A stretch of DNA of 64,000 bases from Tolypocladium sp. Sup5 PDA-1 (GCA_000750105.3 JPHH03000072.1:1-64000), one strand, 5' to 3'. Positions 10,688 to 20,925 are shown, counted from the first letter of the stretch. The notes: generated by a model from the sequence alone, not told the origin. A program made the numbers and translations.

Positions 10688-12574
10688 ATGCGCCGCGTGG
10701 CATCCCGAGTCTTTAACCGCATCACCAGGTCCTCGCCCGCGGACTACCATGCGCTCCCCGGATCCGAGACGCAGTTTGCTGGCGGTCCAGCGGCGGTGCC
10801 GCGGCGGCTGTCGAGTCCGTTTCGGCGTCTGAAATGGATGTTTGTTGTTGTTGGCACGGCTCTGGTCATGAGCCTGGCAGCCCTCCTTTTGGTTCGCGCA
10901 TGCGGCTGCTCTCCATCCCAGCTCCGGATCGCTAACTTGCCACTGTTTCTCTCGCAGCCGCCACTCCAATCAGTCGCGAGCGTACAAAGTAAAGAAACCA
11001 TCACCAAGGCCCAGTTCGCCAACCTCGGCGTCCCGATCCGGCCCCAGGACCCGGGGGGCAGCCGCCGACTGCGCATCTTCATGCCCGCCGACTCGCCGCA
11101 CCTGAACCTCTGCAAGGCCGTCATGTCGGCCGTCGCGCTGGGCTACCCTGCGCCGATACTGCTCAACTGGAGCGGCGAGTTCAACCGGCCCGAGTGGCAC
11201 CTCGCCGGCAGCCACATTGCCAAGATGGAGAGCCTGCTCGCCGTCATCGAGGACCTCCTGGCGCGGGACGACGACGACGACGACGACGACGTGAGCGAGC
11301 ACGACCTGGCCGTCATGGTGGACGCGTACGACATCTGGTTCCAGCTGCCGCCCAGCGTCCTCATCGAGCGCTTCCACCAGCTCAACCGCGAGGCCGACGA
11401 GAGGGTCCGCCGGCAGTGGCAGGCCGCGCAGGGCTTCGCGACCGACTTCCCCGTCCCGCCGCCGCGGCAGTTCATCGTCGTCACCAGCGCCAAGGACTGC
11501 CACCCGGGGCGGGACTCGGGCTCCGACGCGCACTACGCGCACTGGCCGGAGTCGCCGATGCCGCCGGACCTGTACGGCGAGGACACGGACCGCGTGCTGC
11601 CGCTGCTGTTCGACCCGGCGCGCAGGTACGGCAAGATGCGCCCGCGGTGCGTCAACAGCGGGCTGCTCATGGGCACCATGGGGGCGCTGCGGGACGCGCT
11701 GCGGCGGTGCAGGGCCAAGATCGAGGCCGTGGCCCGGGGCGGGCGGCAGCTGTGGAGCGATCAGGCGCTCCTGGGGGAGGTCATCGGGGATCAGGAGATG
11801 TGGCGGGAGTGGATGAGGGAGCTTGGTGCGACGTGGAACGGCACGGCGTCCGAGAACGACCTGTCGGGGTTGAGCCGCGAGGTGCGAGACATTGCAAAGG
11901 CGGCGCTGCGAGGAGAGAGCTTCGAGTTTGGCATCGGCCTGGACTACAACTTCACGACGATTCCGCCCACGTGCTCGGCCGAGGAGGACGGCTTCTTTGT
12001 CAAGATCAACGACGCGGCGGCCCTGCGGAGCGAGAGCACCAAGGCCGGCGTCCCTGGCGGAGTGCGCGTGCAGGGCATACCTCCCGAGCTCCGGCGTCTC
12101 CGTGACGGCAACGGCACCTACGTCGACGACGCCCTCTCCAACGTCAGCTGGGGAGACGTGCCCCTATACACCGACTTCTACTTCGGCACCACGCCCGTCG
12201 GCATCCACCACAACGCCTACATCAACAACCTCAAGCCCTGGCGCATCCGCAACTGGTGGGCCATGACCTGGTTCCACCCGCACCTGCGCGGCCTCGTGTC
12301 CGGGAGCCTCAGGGAGCCGCGCGGAGAAGCGCGGCCGGCGCGGCCGCTGGCGAGACTGGCGCCGCGGGCGGACGGGGCGCAGGAGCTGGTGTACTGGGCG
12401 CCCAGGGAGGACCGGAGAGGCAAGCAGGTCAGGGTGTTTAAGCCGTCGTCCGCGGGAGGTCCCCCGGGCGGGACGTTTTCGCCGATTGACTGGGATGGGG
12501 TGTGTCAGGAGGGCAGGACGCCGTGGCACGAGGCGCTGTTTGGGGATGGGCAGGGTCCGTTGGAACTGAAGTGA
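10688..12574 (+). CDS. Type II membrane glycosyltransferase-like protein
   Basis: Reading from the ATG at 10688 gives 628 residues; a possible 66-bp in-frame intron at 10892-10957 (GTTCGC donor, GCTAAC branch, CTCGCAG acceptor) would remove 22. A short basic cytosolic tail is followed by one hydrophobic anchor (about residues 49-70), then a lumenal domain. Motifs resembling PLOD-type and related eukaryotic glycosyltransferases are visible: VMVDAYDIWFQ (DxxD-like, nucleotide-sugar and metal binding), VNSGLLMG, SDQALL and a late GIHHNAYIN stretch. NxS/T sites include NWS, NGT, NFT and NVS. An eight-Asp run encoded by GAC repeats sits just before the DAYD motif. Likely a Golgi or ER enzyme (inference); donor and acceptor are unknown. 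High GC produces long shadow frames on both strands. Confidence 0.7.
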   Translation: MRRVASRVFNRITRSSPADYHALPGSETQFAGGPAAVPRRLSSPFRRLKWMFVVVGTALVMSLAALLLVRACGCSPSQLRIANLPLFLSQPPLQSVASVQSKETITKAQFANLGVPIRPQDPGGSRRLRIFMPADSPHLNLCKAVMSAVALGYPAPILLNWSGEFNRPEWHLAGSHIAKMESLLAVIEDLLARDDDDDDDDVSEHDLAVMVDAYDIWFQLPPSVLIERFHQLNREADERVRRQWQAAQGFATDFPVPPPRQFIVVTSAKDCHPGRDSGSDAHYAHWPESPMPPDLYGEDTDRVLPLLFDPARRYGKMRPRCVNSGLLMGTMGALRDALRRCRAKIEAVARGGRQLWSDQALLGEVIGDQEMWREWMRELGATWNGTASENDLSGLSREVRDIAKAALRGESFEFGIGLDYNFTTIPPTCSAEEDGFFVKINDAAALRSESTKAGVPGGVRVQGIPPELRRLRDGNGTYVDDALSNVSWGDVPLYTDFYFGTTPVGIHHNAYINNLKPWRIRNWWAMTWFHPHLRGLVSGSLREPRGEARPARPLARLAPRADGAQELVYWAPREDRRGKQVRVFKPSSAGGPPGGTFSPIDWDGVCQEGRTPWHEALFGDGQGPLELK

Positions 12575-13154
12575 GCGGCGGACTGGTGCTCTGTGGTTTT
12601 CTGGGATGCGAGCATCATACCCCTCTTGTTTTTGCATTGGCTTATAGAGGCGGCGATGTGTCGCGCGGCGTTTGGGATTGGCTTGGATATAGTGCGACCT
12701 TCTCGGCCATTAACGGGATACACTGCGGCGATACCGTGATATTAAGTATTCCTTCAATAAGGACTGGTAGGCCTACATAGTAGACCGTTAGGGAGGATGT
12801 TGAATGCGGATGGCTCTGAAGGCCAGCCACTCGAGCTACTCAACGCAGGACGATCAGTTCTAACTAGTGCGGCACCCGACTCTCTTTACACCAATGTAAA
12901 CGCATGTTGCTATTCGTATCACGAGCTGTCGGAAAAGCCAACACCATGCGTGCATGCATACCTGCGGACCGGCCAACACCGTGTAAGCTGAGCCCCGCTC
13001 GCGCACATTTCAGTATCACGCACAGCCCCCTCTCCTGGCTTCCTTTTCCTCTCTCCATCTTCTAGTTTAGAATTGCCTCGCCTAGAATCGTCAAATCACT
13101 TGTCCATATCACGAAAACGCCCCCGCACTCGCACCATTGAACCATACTGACGCA
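12575..13154. other. Intergenic region, nothing recognised
   Basis: About 580 bp between two plus-strand genes, with only short meaningless frames. The last about 120 bp are CT-rich (CTCTCCTGGCTTCC..) and likely belong to the leader of the CorA-like gene. Confidence 0.5.
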
Positions 13155-15125
13155 ATGGCCAACTACGCCGAGGAAACGTCGTCGCCACAGATATCCACCA
13201 CTGGTGCCGGAACGGCCGTTCCAGTTCCAGGACAGCTGCTCCCGACCAAGGAAACCCTCCTCGAACTACGGGAGAAGTTTCTATCCGTCTACGACGTGGC
13301 CTCGATCTTGGAGAGCAAGACTCTCCCCTGGTACTGTATTCATCGCGACTTTTGGAGACTCGGTGATTCGCGGGCACCTCCCGGCCCTATCCCGGGCAAC
13401 GATTACCACGCAAGAGATCCTCGGATTAACGCCGATCCCGCGGCATGGGCTGGCACGCTTCGCTTTGATCCATCTCATCGAAGTGTCGTCGTTGCGATTC
13501 AAAGTCTAGGCCCTTTGATTGTCCCATTCAAACACATCAAGGACCATGCCCCAGTGGCAGACAGAAACAACACCCTGGATGAGGCCGCAGCGCTGATCCG
13601 AGACCTGTGGCCCGACGAAGAGATTGGGCCTCCGATATGTCGCTTCAAGGGAACTCGACTCACCGATGCCAAGGCGCCCGAGTACCGAGTGTTCCACTGG
13701 ATTTCGTCCAAGCGACTCAACTCGGAAGTAGTTGCTGTGCAGTCCCTTTCGCGTATACCTAATGGGCACTTCCTTGACACACAGAGGCTGGGTGTGCGTT
13801 ATTCCCTGCCCAGACTCTGCTAAAGTCGACAACTGAAAAAGAAACCGAAGACCCTGCTGACATGGCCCATAGGTGCACACCACCGTCAAAGGTGCCACTG
13901 ATGAGGAGTTTGAGATGCCCGCACTGCCTTCGGAAGTACGCCTCCACAGCGAGCCATTTTCATCTGCACAACTTTGGTACGCACTCAAGGGCAAGTTGAT
14001 ACAAGACACCACTAACCATTCTTCCTAAAGGTCCTTTACTCCGCAAGTGTCCCTGATATCATTTCCAAGCATCGCAAGCATCTTGTGCCTCTTGACCAGT
14101 CCTAGTAAGAAACCTGGCTTTGAGCCCGAGAGTCAGAACCCGGTCCATGGGTTCGCCGATAGTGATATATCATGGTGCCTGGACTCTTTGCACGGGTTTT
14201 GCCGCCGCAAGACGCCGGAACAACCCGAGTTTGAGAGAAGCTTATCCTTTACCCTCGGAACCTCGCCTGACTTCTGGATATATTTCCACTTCGTTTTTCA
14301 CTTTTATGTCTGCTATACTAACGGGTCGCCGCCCGATACGAAAAGTATCGCTGAGTCAGGCATGGAGATAGATCGTGGCCAGTTCACGGTGCCCATCGAG
14401 CTGGGAGGGCAAAAACGCGACATGATATTCGCTGAGCAACGCACCTGGATCGGAATGAGAGTTGCCACTAGTTATTGCGGCAAAACTCCAGACGCCTCAC
14501 CATCGGCAGTTGGAGTGGTCGTATCGGACTACGGACGGACCCGAGTGGCCGCATCAGACAAGGACTGGGATGAACGTGGTTTGCAGTCTCCTCAGCAGGC
14601 CCCGGGAGTCGCTCTGTTCCAAATGGTTCTATGGCAACACTTGAACGTATGGGAAAAGTCCTGGAATCGAACTCTCAACGAGGTAGACGGCATCTTTAAA
14701 GTCAAGGTATGCACGCCATTGCCCCTGAAGAAAGCAGAGTATGCTGACTGGATACGCAGCTTCATTGCCAAGATGACGTTGATCAGCTAGATCACCTGGC
14801 TAGCGAGAGATCATCCAACACATGCACGAGGTTGATTATGGTATTGCTGGGCTTTCGCAATCACATTGATATCGTGGCCGAGTCTGTTCGGAGGATGTAC
14901 GACGAGTGGGCAAGGACATATCCTGGAAAATACACTGAGAGACTGGAGCGGTTCGACATCGAGACTCAAGATGTCCTACTTTCAAACTGGAAGAAGGTTC
15001 TCTTGCATATTGACGAATTGAGCCGCGGGCTCGGCGGCCGCATCCAGAGATCCATTGACGAGCTCAGGATCATCCGCGAAGGGGGACGTTTCCATTCTAG
15101 CGCTGTCAGGATCTCGTCAGTGTAA
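13155..15125 (+). CDS. Fungal CorA-like protein, membrane C-terminus not found
   Basis: Five exons give a continuous 561-residue product: 13155-13793, 13873-13935, 14031-14104, 14163-14706 and 14760-15125. Introns are 53-95 bp, and the second has a clear ACTAAC branch. The central part matches fungal CorA-like cytosolic domains as I remember them: a DFWIYFHFVFHFYV helix, a MEIDRGQFTVP stretch, QAPGVALFQMVLW and a late LLSNWKKV helix. Such proteins normally end in two transmembrane helices with a GMN-like loop and transport Mg2+ or divalent metals. Here the frame stops immediately after HSSAVRISSV. A consensus donor GTAAGT overlaps the stop, so another exon is possible, but no hydrophobic exon is evident in the next 300 bp. 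It is either a truncated soluble variant or an incomplete model. The ATG at 13155 has good context. Confidence 0.6.
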
Positions 15126-15449
15126 GTCCTTGACCTTGATTATAGACACATCAAACTCTTCCTCTGGCTTCTTGAAGTTCTAGACCACGGACGATAGCAT
15201 TGACACAGTCACGTTTCTGGGGTCCGGCATTCGGTGTTAACAGGGCAGGACTCTATATTTGTGTAATTCTTCCAGTAAAGACCGAATCCCAGGCTCTCTA
15301 TATCCGTTCAAGCATGTACTGTCCTACCCCTGTCCTGCCCCTGTCCTCCCCTATCGCGTCCACATAGCCTCTCCTCCATTTGCGAACTCTTTGACGCGGT
15401 TTATGGCGTTGGGCAAGCGAGGCCAGTAAACTGCCGGGCCACTAATCTT
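15126..15449. other. Short intergenic region downstream of CorA-like gene
   Basis: A frame of about 60 codons (near 15188-15370) could be reached from the GTAAGT donor at the end of the CorA-like gene. It is not hydrophobic enough to be the missing membrane part. Three near-identical CCTGTCC units occur at 15330-15352. No independent gene is seen. Confidence 0.4.
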
Positions 15450-15536
15450 CTAGTTGAGATTGGTGTTGCCGCACCCGTTCGGGCAAACACCCTTGTTGGG
15501 GGTGACATGAGCTTCGCAAGTCTGGCACCAAGCCAT
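15450..15536 (-). CDS. 28-residue CxxC/CxxxC microprotein, zinc-ribbon-like
   Basis: A tiny frame starts at ATG 15536 and ends with TAG at 15450, giving 28 residues. The four cysteines are arranged C4-x2-C7-x10-C18-x3-C22, a spacing expected of a miniature zinc ribbon, followed by a short polar GNTNLN tail. It is below the usual length cut-off for gene calling. Support comes from the Cys spacing, an acceptable start context (CACTATGG) and a well-placed TATA-like element (TATAAATA) about 200 bp upstream on the same strand. Very small proteins of similar composition occur in other ascomycetes (recollection, not checked). Function unknown; a metal-binding or protein-binding peptide is the simplest guess. 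It faces the CorA-like gene tail to tail. Confidence 0.45.
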   Translation of the reverse strand: MAWCQTCEAHVTPNKGVCPNGCGNTNLN

Positions 15537-15732
15537 AGTGAATGTATAAAGCTTGAAGTTTGATTAATACGTGTGACTGAATAAGGGAATCTCGGGCTTT
15601 GTACCTGAAGGGGGTGAAAAAGTTGATGTAGAGATTTTGGCAAGTTGTGTGTTGTAGAGCAAGAGGCTGATATGCTGATGAGATCTGAGAGTGTTGATGA
15701 TTTTTTCTAGAATTGAAGACGACACTCGTCTG

Positions 15733-15740
15733 TATTTATA
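15733..15740 (-). promoter_or_regulatory. TATA-like element upstream of the CxxC microprotein
   Basis: TATAAATA on the minus strand lies 197 bp upstream of the microprotein ATG. It is followed by an AT-rich stretch compatible with a transcribed leader. This is sequence-only evidence. Confidence 0.4.
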
Positions 15741-15753
15741 CTCGACGATGCCT

Positions 15754-15787
15754 CAATGCTTGCTTCAATGCTTGCTTCAATGCTTCG
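15754..15787. repeat. Short tandem repeat CAATGCTTGCTT
   Basis: Two exact 12-bp units plus a partial third (CAATGCTTCGAT) lie directly upstream of the TATA-like element of the microprotein gene. It may be a minisatellite or a clustered binding site. Confidence 0.7.
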
Positions 15788-17052
15788 ATATGATTATAGG
15801 ATAGGAGGCTTGTGTTGGGAGTTCTATCTAACAGACTTGCTCTCGCAAACAAGGGATGCTCTTTTGCGACGCATCTGCATGAGGGTCCGCTGGGAGCATA
15901 CAAACATGACGAAGATGAAGGAAATAGCGACATCATACGGAACAGTTTACGGTAGTAAAGAGGCGTCCGGAACCAGCCCTTTACTTGCTTGTGGGTGCTT
16001 CAAGAGGAGAGCGATAGCCCACACGTGCAAACAATCGGTCATGAGACGCTCACGAATGTCGACGATTATCTCGGTGTGCAGGCAGGTAATTACTTCCCCA
16101 TCACACCCATATACCACTCCAAGCCCGCCCTTTGACGCGTTTGTCGTGCAAGCATGGCTATGCAACCACCAGCTAAGTCATCCCCTCCCTCTCGCCCGTA
16201 TCTTGCAAACATTCTCCCTGATGTAATTCCTTTGCAAAATAATACCACAAGCGGACACGGATTCCAGGAGAAGGTCACATTTCAATGATGACACGTGCCA
16301 AGACGTTGAGCCCGAGGAGCTGACCAACGAGACTATACTGACGCGTATGGGGGGGGTGCCTATCGACGACCGCAAGCGTCGAGAATCAAACGCTGTCCCT
16401 ACATGGAGTAGATCGAGACTGGAGTCCATGGTCCTACAGGCAATTGGAAGCGGCCCAAAGAAGGGGGTGTCAACCGGCGAGCATTTGAGGACTGCTCCGA
16501 GTCTCGACACCAACAAAAAGGGGTTACTGTTGTACGGAGTCCAGACGTTTGGCGCCATCAAATTCCCGGATGCAGTGTGGCGGAGCTTGGCTTGGCCACG
16601 GGCTTTGAATCAGCTGCTCGGTGCCACGCCGTCCGAGTGGCTGGAGGTCAGCACATCGGCGAGAGCGAGTGCGCTAGTCGGACCCTGCCGTGGGTAATAC
16701 GGAAACCGGCGGGATTAGGCTCCGACTCTTGCGATCTTGAAGAGCACCATAAGTAAATGAAGCTTTGCGAACAAAGGTGGGAGAATCTCGGAGTGCCTGG
16801 TCCTGACTCCTGACTAACATATCCCGCGGTCTACGTGCGGACTCCGTTGTTCTGCTCTATCAATACGTGCAATGGCGCGGTGCGGGCTCCGTAGCTTATA
16901 TATCATCTTACTGTACTTCAATCAATAGAGCAAGGAAGAATAATTCGTCCCCTGGTGTTCCACATCAGCAGTTCTTGTCCACTTCCGTGTGCTCCTTCAA
17001 GCCCCCCGATACATCGACGCGTTGCAGCAAAATCGATTACTGCATGCTTACA
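15788..17052. other. Gene-poor stretch, no recognisable product
   Basis: Frames up to about 156 codons overlap on both strands with no family resemblance and no plausible exon chain. The longest overlapping pair (16178-16561 minus, 16347-16697 plus) shares the same DNA and neither looks like a protein family. A GGGGGGG run occurs near 16350. Confidence 0.4.
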
Positions 17053-17468
17053 ATGCCGGGCCTCGTCAGCGTATTGCAACAGTGGTTCTTTCCGGCGAAG
17101 ACGAAGATCGCAGAAAAGGATGTCCCAGACTTGACGAATAAGGTACATCCACATGCGCTTTCCCTGGTGCAGCTACTTAGGCGGCGTGCTGAATGCAGCA
17201 CCGCATCTGTCCTTGCCTCTCCGCTGACATGGTGTGCTAACCATGCCTCCCGGTGATCGTCGTCACCGGGTCCAACGCTAGCCTCGGCAAGGAGGAGACT
17301 TCCCGCATCCTGCACTCCAAGAATGCCAAGGTCTACATGATGGCGCGGTCAGAGGTCAAGGCCTTGCAAGCAATGGACAGCATCCAGAAGACTGCTCCCC
17401 AGTCGACCGGTGAACTGAACCTCAATTCGTCAATCCAAAGGCGCACGTCAAGGCAGACATCTCAATAA
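17053..17468 (+). pseudogene. Truncated short-chain dehydrogenase/reductase gene
   Basis: An ATG at 17053 opens a stretch reading MPGLVSVLQQWFFPAK..DVPDLTNK. A GTACAT donor then starts a putative 111-bp intron, after which VIVVTGSNASLGKE resumes. This is the N-terminal Rossmann motif of WWOX/retinol-dehydrogenase-like SDRs. Three signs of decay are visible. The expected AG acceptor before the second exon reads CCCG. The TGxxxGxG motif has Ser for Gly and an extra codon follows (GKEETSRIL). Similarity ends after APQSTGEL, and the frame stops at 17468 with no catalytic YxxxK region downstream. The functional gene would be about 300 residues. It is therefore a non-functional N-terminal remnant, fairly recent because codons remain readable. 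Confidence 0.65.
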
Positions 17469-18216
17469 TGGTCTAGGCGGGCATCTAGATTACGCAAAAA
17501 TAGCGCTGATATCGCAGAATTCAAAGAATGCCTGGCGAAGGCGTGGGCAGCGATTTCATAGGACGAGGGTATCAGGGTAATTAAGTCAATGCCGCGCCGG
17601 CTGGAGGCTGTGAAAGATTTCAAGGGCTGTAGTACTAAATACTGAGAAGACGGGCCTAATATACCCCCCAAAAAAAACCCCCAATATACTTTAATTCTGG
17701 CTACTTCGTGGCTTATTTGATACCCATTTTCGTCATGGTGGTTGTAACGTCCTTTGGGGTCAATCAGGGGTTGTCCACACACTAGTTGGACCCCGCGGTA
17801 CCAGGAGAGTTGGTCACCTGCTGTCAGCACCGCAAGCAGTGATTGCATGGGGCTCGTGCTGGACCCCTCATCTACTTCTCAACCACGACCATGAATCTCA
17901 ACGATGTCACACAAGGTACATTACTCGAGAATCGGACGCTTCATGTTCTCATTTTTGCAGCTGGCCATTGCATTGTAGTGGAGTGTGTTGAATTATGACT
18001 TCGCGGATGACACCAGCTGCTGACTCACTGACAGGATGATCAACCAACTGCTTATCCGGGGATGGCTTCCCGAAGCTAACTATGTAACATACTCCACTGT
18101 CAGATTCATCGGCACTCGGCATCTCATTCATCATCGGGCCTGATATAAAGTCAATCCGGCCAATCTCTAGGCCATGATTCCGAAAACCAAACAAAGGACT
18201 TCAGCACGACAGCAAC
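17469..18216. other. Degenerate DNA between SDR remnant and APH gene
   Basis: No protein family resemblance is seen on either strand. A run of eight A followed by five C lies near 17670-17685. The last about 150 bp are the likely promoter and leader of the APH-like gene. No TATA box is obvious. Confidence 0.4.
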
Positions 18217-19392
18217 ATGGGCACGCCGCAAGATCACCTCCCGCCCGCCCTGTCAGATGACACCATCCACGCCCTCCTCGCGAGCGTCAACCTGCCGCCC
18301 CCAACTTCCATAGAGCCGCTGCAAGTCACCGCCGCCTTTCACTCCATCTACCTCCTCCACTTCCCCGCCTCCGGCGCCGATGCCCTGCATCCAGCCCAGG
18401 CGCGCAACGACGATGGCAGCATGTCGCTCGTGCTGCGCGTCTCGGGGGACCACATCCCCCGCACCAAGACAGCCAACGAGGTCGCCACCATGCGCTGGAT
18501 CAAGCAGCACTGTCCCAGCATACCCGTGCCCGCGGTCATGCGGTTCGATACCGCGACGGACAACGTCACCGGGCATGAGTTTACGCTGCTGGAGAGGGCG
18601 CCGGGGCGGAGCGTGGACAAGATGTACAAGGACCTGGGTGACGAGGTGAAGGCTCGGCTGGTTGAGCAGCTGACGGATGTGCTGGTTGAGCTGAACAGGC
18701 ATGAGTGGCAACACGTTGGCGGGCTGAGTATCGATGACGATGGGGGCATCGTGCCGGGGCGGGTGCTGGAGGATACGTTCTGGCTGGTGCCGGATATCGA
18801 GAAGCTCTGGGGCGAGGGTGAGTCCGTCGACACGCTGAACCCGACGGGGCCGTACGACTCGCACGCGGGACTCGTGCAGGGCTATCTCGAGGTCTTCATC
18901 CACGCCATCGACACACACCCATCCCTCGCCTGGCTGCGCGACATCAACCCACGCCTCAAGGCCCTCATCGCCCGCCTCCCCTCCCTGCCATCCCTCTCCG
19001 CCACGCGCCTCATCCTCGCACACAAGGACCTGCACTTTGCCAACATCATGGCCACGCCCACCGGCGACATCACCGCTATCCTGGACTGGGAGTTTGCCGG
19101 CGTGGTGCCCGCGCTGCGGTGGGACCCCGTGCGGGCGTTCCTCTGGAGCGGCGAGTACAGCGAGGCGGCGAGCGAGGAGAGGGAGCGCCTGAGGGGGCTA
19201 TTTGAGCGCGCGCTGGAGAGGAGGGGCGTTGAACAGTGGTGGACCCAAGGGGCTGATGAGGTTGAGAGCGTGTGGGCGGTGGTAAGGTTTGGGAGGGCGT
19301 TGGTGGATGTTTGTCCGAGGGGGCAGAGGGGGGATGCGGTTGGGGGGTGGAGGGGGAGTATGGAGGATGCGTTGGCGAAGCTGGGGGTTTGA
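18217..19392 (+). CDS. Aminoglycoside phosphotransferase (APH)-fold protein
   Basis: An intronless 391-residue frame from ATG 18217. It carries the hallmarks of Pfam APH/choline kinase-like enzymes: an N-lobe with VLRVSGDHIPRTKTANEVATMRWI (substrate-lobe Lys and Glu region), LLERAPGRSVD, and the Brenner motif HKDLHFANIM at about residue 269 (HxDxxxxN, catalytic Asp and metal Asn). ILDWEFAG follows, where the Asp replaces kinase DFG. The C-terminus (last 30 residues) is Gly-rich and less conserved. In fungi this family is large and mostly uncharacterised; substrates may be small amines, sugars or alcohols. A role in antibiotic resistance should not be assumed. Adjacent genes do not clarify the substrate. 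Confidence 0.8.
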   Translation: MGTPQDHLPPALSDDTIHALLASVNLPPPTSIEPLQVTAAFHSIYLLHFPASGADALHPAQARNDDGSMSLVLRVSGDHIPRTKTANEVATMRWIKQHCPSIPVPAVMRFDTATDNVTGHEFTLLERAPGRSVDKMYKDLGDEVKARLVEQLTDVLVELNRHEWQHVGGLSIDDDGGIVPGRVLEDTFWLVPDIEKLWGEGESVDTLNPTGPYDSHAGLVQGYLEVFIHAIDTHPSLAWLRDINPRLKALIARLPSLPSLSATRLILAHKDLHFANIMATPTGDITAILDWEFAGVVPALRWDPVRAFLWSGEYSEAASEERERLRGLFERALERRGVEQWWTQGADEVESVWAVVRFGRALVDVCPRGQRGDAVGGWRGSMEDALAKLGV

Positions 19393-20160
19393 CCATCGAG
19401 TCAGTTGCTTATTCTCTATGGCTGCATCCCTTCAATGTGTGACGGAAGTTGAGGGCAGTATGTTGTCGTGGCTCGTACCGTGGAGGTTGTTCTTACACTA
19501 AGCGGTGTCTCCTGAACTCGCAGTCTATAGCGTCACAAAGGGGCGTAGTTCGGAGCAGGAGGTTGTCGGGGAAGTTATACGAATTGTGTGTTTGCTGACG
19601 ACGGGATACTCTCGCGTGCTTTCATGTAACTGGCGGATAAGAAGCGTCTTCGCCAGTACATGATTGCCAACCTCCGATGTATAGCATTATTGATGAGCAG
19701 TAAGCTTACGTTGGGACTGACCTTTGGGGTGAATACGAAGTTACGAACCGTCGGAGTTTCCGTTCATGCACGACCATTTGCTAGGGCAATTTAAGCTGAT
19801 GAGTCAAAGTGAAGACGCTAGACGAATGAGCTTTCTCTTTCGTTGACTGGGACAGGAACCGTTGCAAGTGAGTCACGCAAATGCGGGGAGACGGGGCCCT
19901 TGATTCAGGACTTGCAAATTGCAACATGACGTACGTGGATGGGAGCCTTGAGGGCATCTCGGCTTTCAGACTTGGGGTTGAATTTTGAAGTCGCGGTGAA
20001 GGTTCTACGCCTTGGTTCAACGAAGGACAACGCGAACGGCTCAAGTATAAACGACCCATCCCCTCGCAACAAGATGGGCTAGTTTAGCACTTCAACCTCA
20101 TCCTCCAACCCCCATCCCCATCCCCATCGCCATCCCCATCTCCTCACACGCACAGCCGCC
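19393..20160. other. Intergenic region and leader of the methyltransferase gene
   Basis: No gene is seen. AGTATAAACG at about 20044 is a TATA-like element 115 bp before the next ATG. It is followed by a short tandem repeat of CCCCAT/CGCCAT units at about 20106-20142, probably in the 5' UTR. Confidence 0.5.
20106..20142. repeat. Hexamer repeat (CCCCAT)n in leader
   Basis: About six hexamer units, mostly CCCCAT with one CGCCAT, end some 20 bp before the methyltransferase start codon. It is a simple sequence repeat in the presumed 5' UTR. Confidence 0.7.
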
Positions 20161-20925
20161 ATGGCGCAAAACATCTACGACCGGGCCGACTTCTTCGAGG
20201 CCTACATGGAAAACATCGACCGCTCCTCCAAGGAGGCCGAGCTGGACACGGACCCGGCCTGGACGCGCCTGCACCCGCTGCTCCCGCCCGTCGCCGGCCT
20301 CGACGTCCTCGACCTCGGCTGCGGCTCCGGCTGGTTCTGCCGCTGGGCCGCCAACAACGGCGCGCGGTCCGTCCTGGGCGTCGACATCTCGGCCAACATG
20401 CTGGCCAAGGCGCGCGAGCTCACTGACCGGAACAAGAAGGAGCACGCGGGCATCGAGTACCGCCGCGCGGACCTCGAGACGCTGCAGCTGCCGGCGGGGG
20501 ACACGGACCGGTACGGCCTCGTCTTCAGCTCCCTGGCGCTGCACTACCTCGCCGACCTGGCGCGCACCATGGCCCTCGTGCAGCGCGTGCTGGCGCCGGG
20601 CGCGCTCTTCGTCTTCAACGTCGAGCACCCCGTCTACACGGCGCCGCACGCGCCCAGGGTGCTCGAGGACGCGGGGGACAAGTACTGGGCCCTCAACGGG
20701 TACCACCAGGAGGGCGAGCGGGTCGTCGACTGGCTGGCGCCGGGGCTGCGAAAGTACCACCGCACCTTGACGGGGTACTTTGATGCCATCTTTGGCGCTG
20801 GGTTTGACGTCGCGGGGTTTGTGGAGTGGTTCCCCACGGAGCAGGAGTTGAGGGACGGGACGGTGGACGAGGTGGAGGCGCTGAGGCCGTTGTTTTTGAT
20901 GATGAGTGTTAGGAAGAAACAATGA
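20161..20925 (+). CDS. Class I SAM-dependent methyltransferase
   Basis: An intronless frame of 254 residues starting at ATG 20161. Motif I, VLDLGCGSGWF (about residues 49-59), and the acidic end of strand 2, GVDISANML, form the AdoMet pocket of Methyltransf_11/25-type enzymes. DTDRYGLVFSSLALHYL corresponds to motif post-I/II. The 24-residue N-terminal region before the fold (IYDRADFFEAYM) resembles small soluble methyltransferases widespread in bacteria and fungi. There is no membrane segment or targeting peptide. The substrate is unknown. Neighbours (APH-like upstream, WW protein downstream on the other strand) do not suggest a pathway. Confidence 0.85.
   Translation: MAQNIYDRADFFEAYMENIDRSSKEAELDTDPAWTRLHPLLPPVAGLDVLDLGCGSGWFCRWAANNGARSVLGVDISANMLAKARELTDRNKKEHAGIEYRRADLETLQLPAGDTDRYGLVFSSLALHYLADLARTMALVQRVLAPGALFVFNVEHPVYTAPHAPRVLEDAGDKYWALNGYHQEGERVVDWLAPGLRKYHRTLTGYFDAIFGAGFDVAGFVEWFPTEQELRDGTVDEVEALRPLFLMMSVRKKQ

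Noticed and set aside
11194..12105. 303-codon frame overlapping the glycosyltransferase in another frame
   Set aside because: Arg/Gly/Ala-rich, a GC-driven shadow of the real frame, which carries the conserved motifs.
16347..16697. 116-codon plus frame in a gene-poor stretch
   Set aside because: Overlaps a 127-codon minus frame; neither looks like a protein family and no splice structure is convincing.
18217..20925. APH-like plus methyltransferase pair as a resistance or biosynthetic cluster
   Set aside because: No core biosynthetic or transporter gene adjoins them, and both families are common as single genes in fungi.
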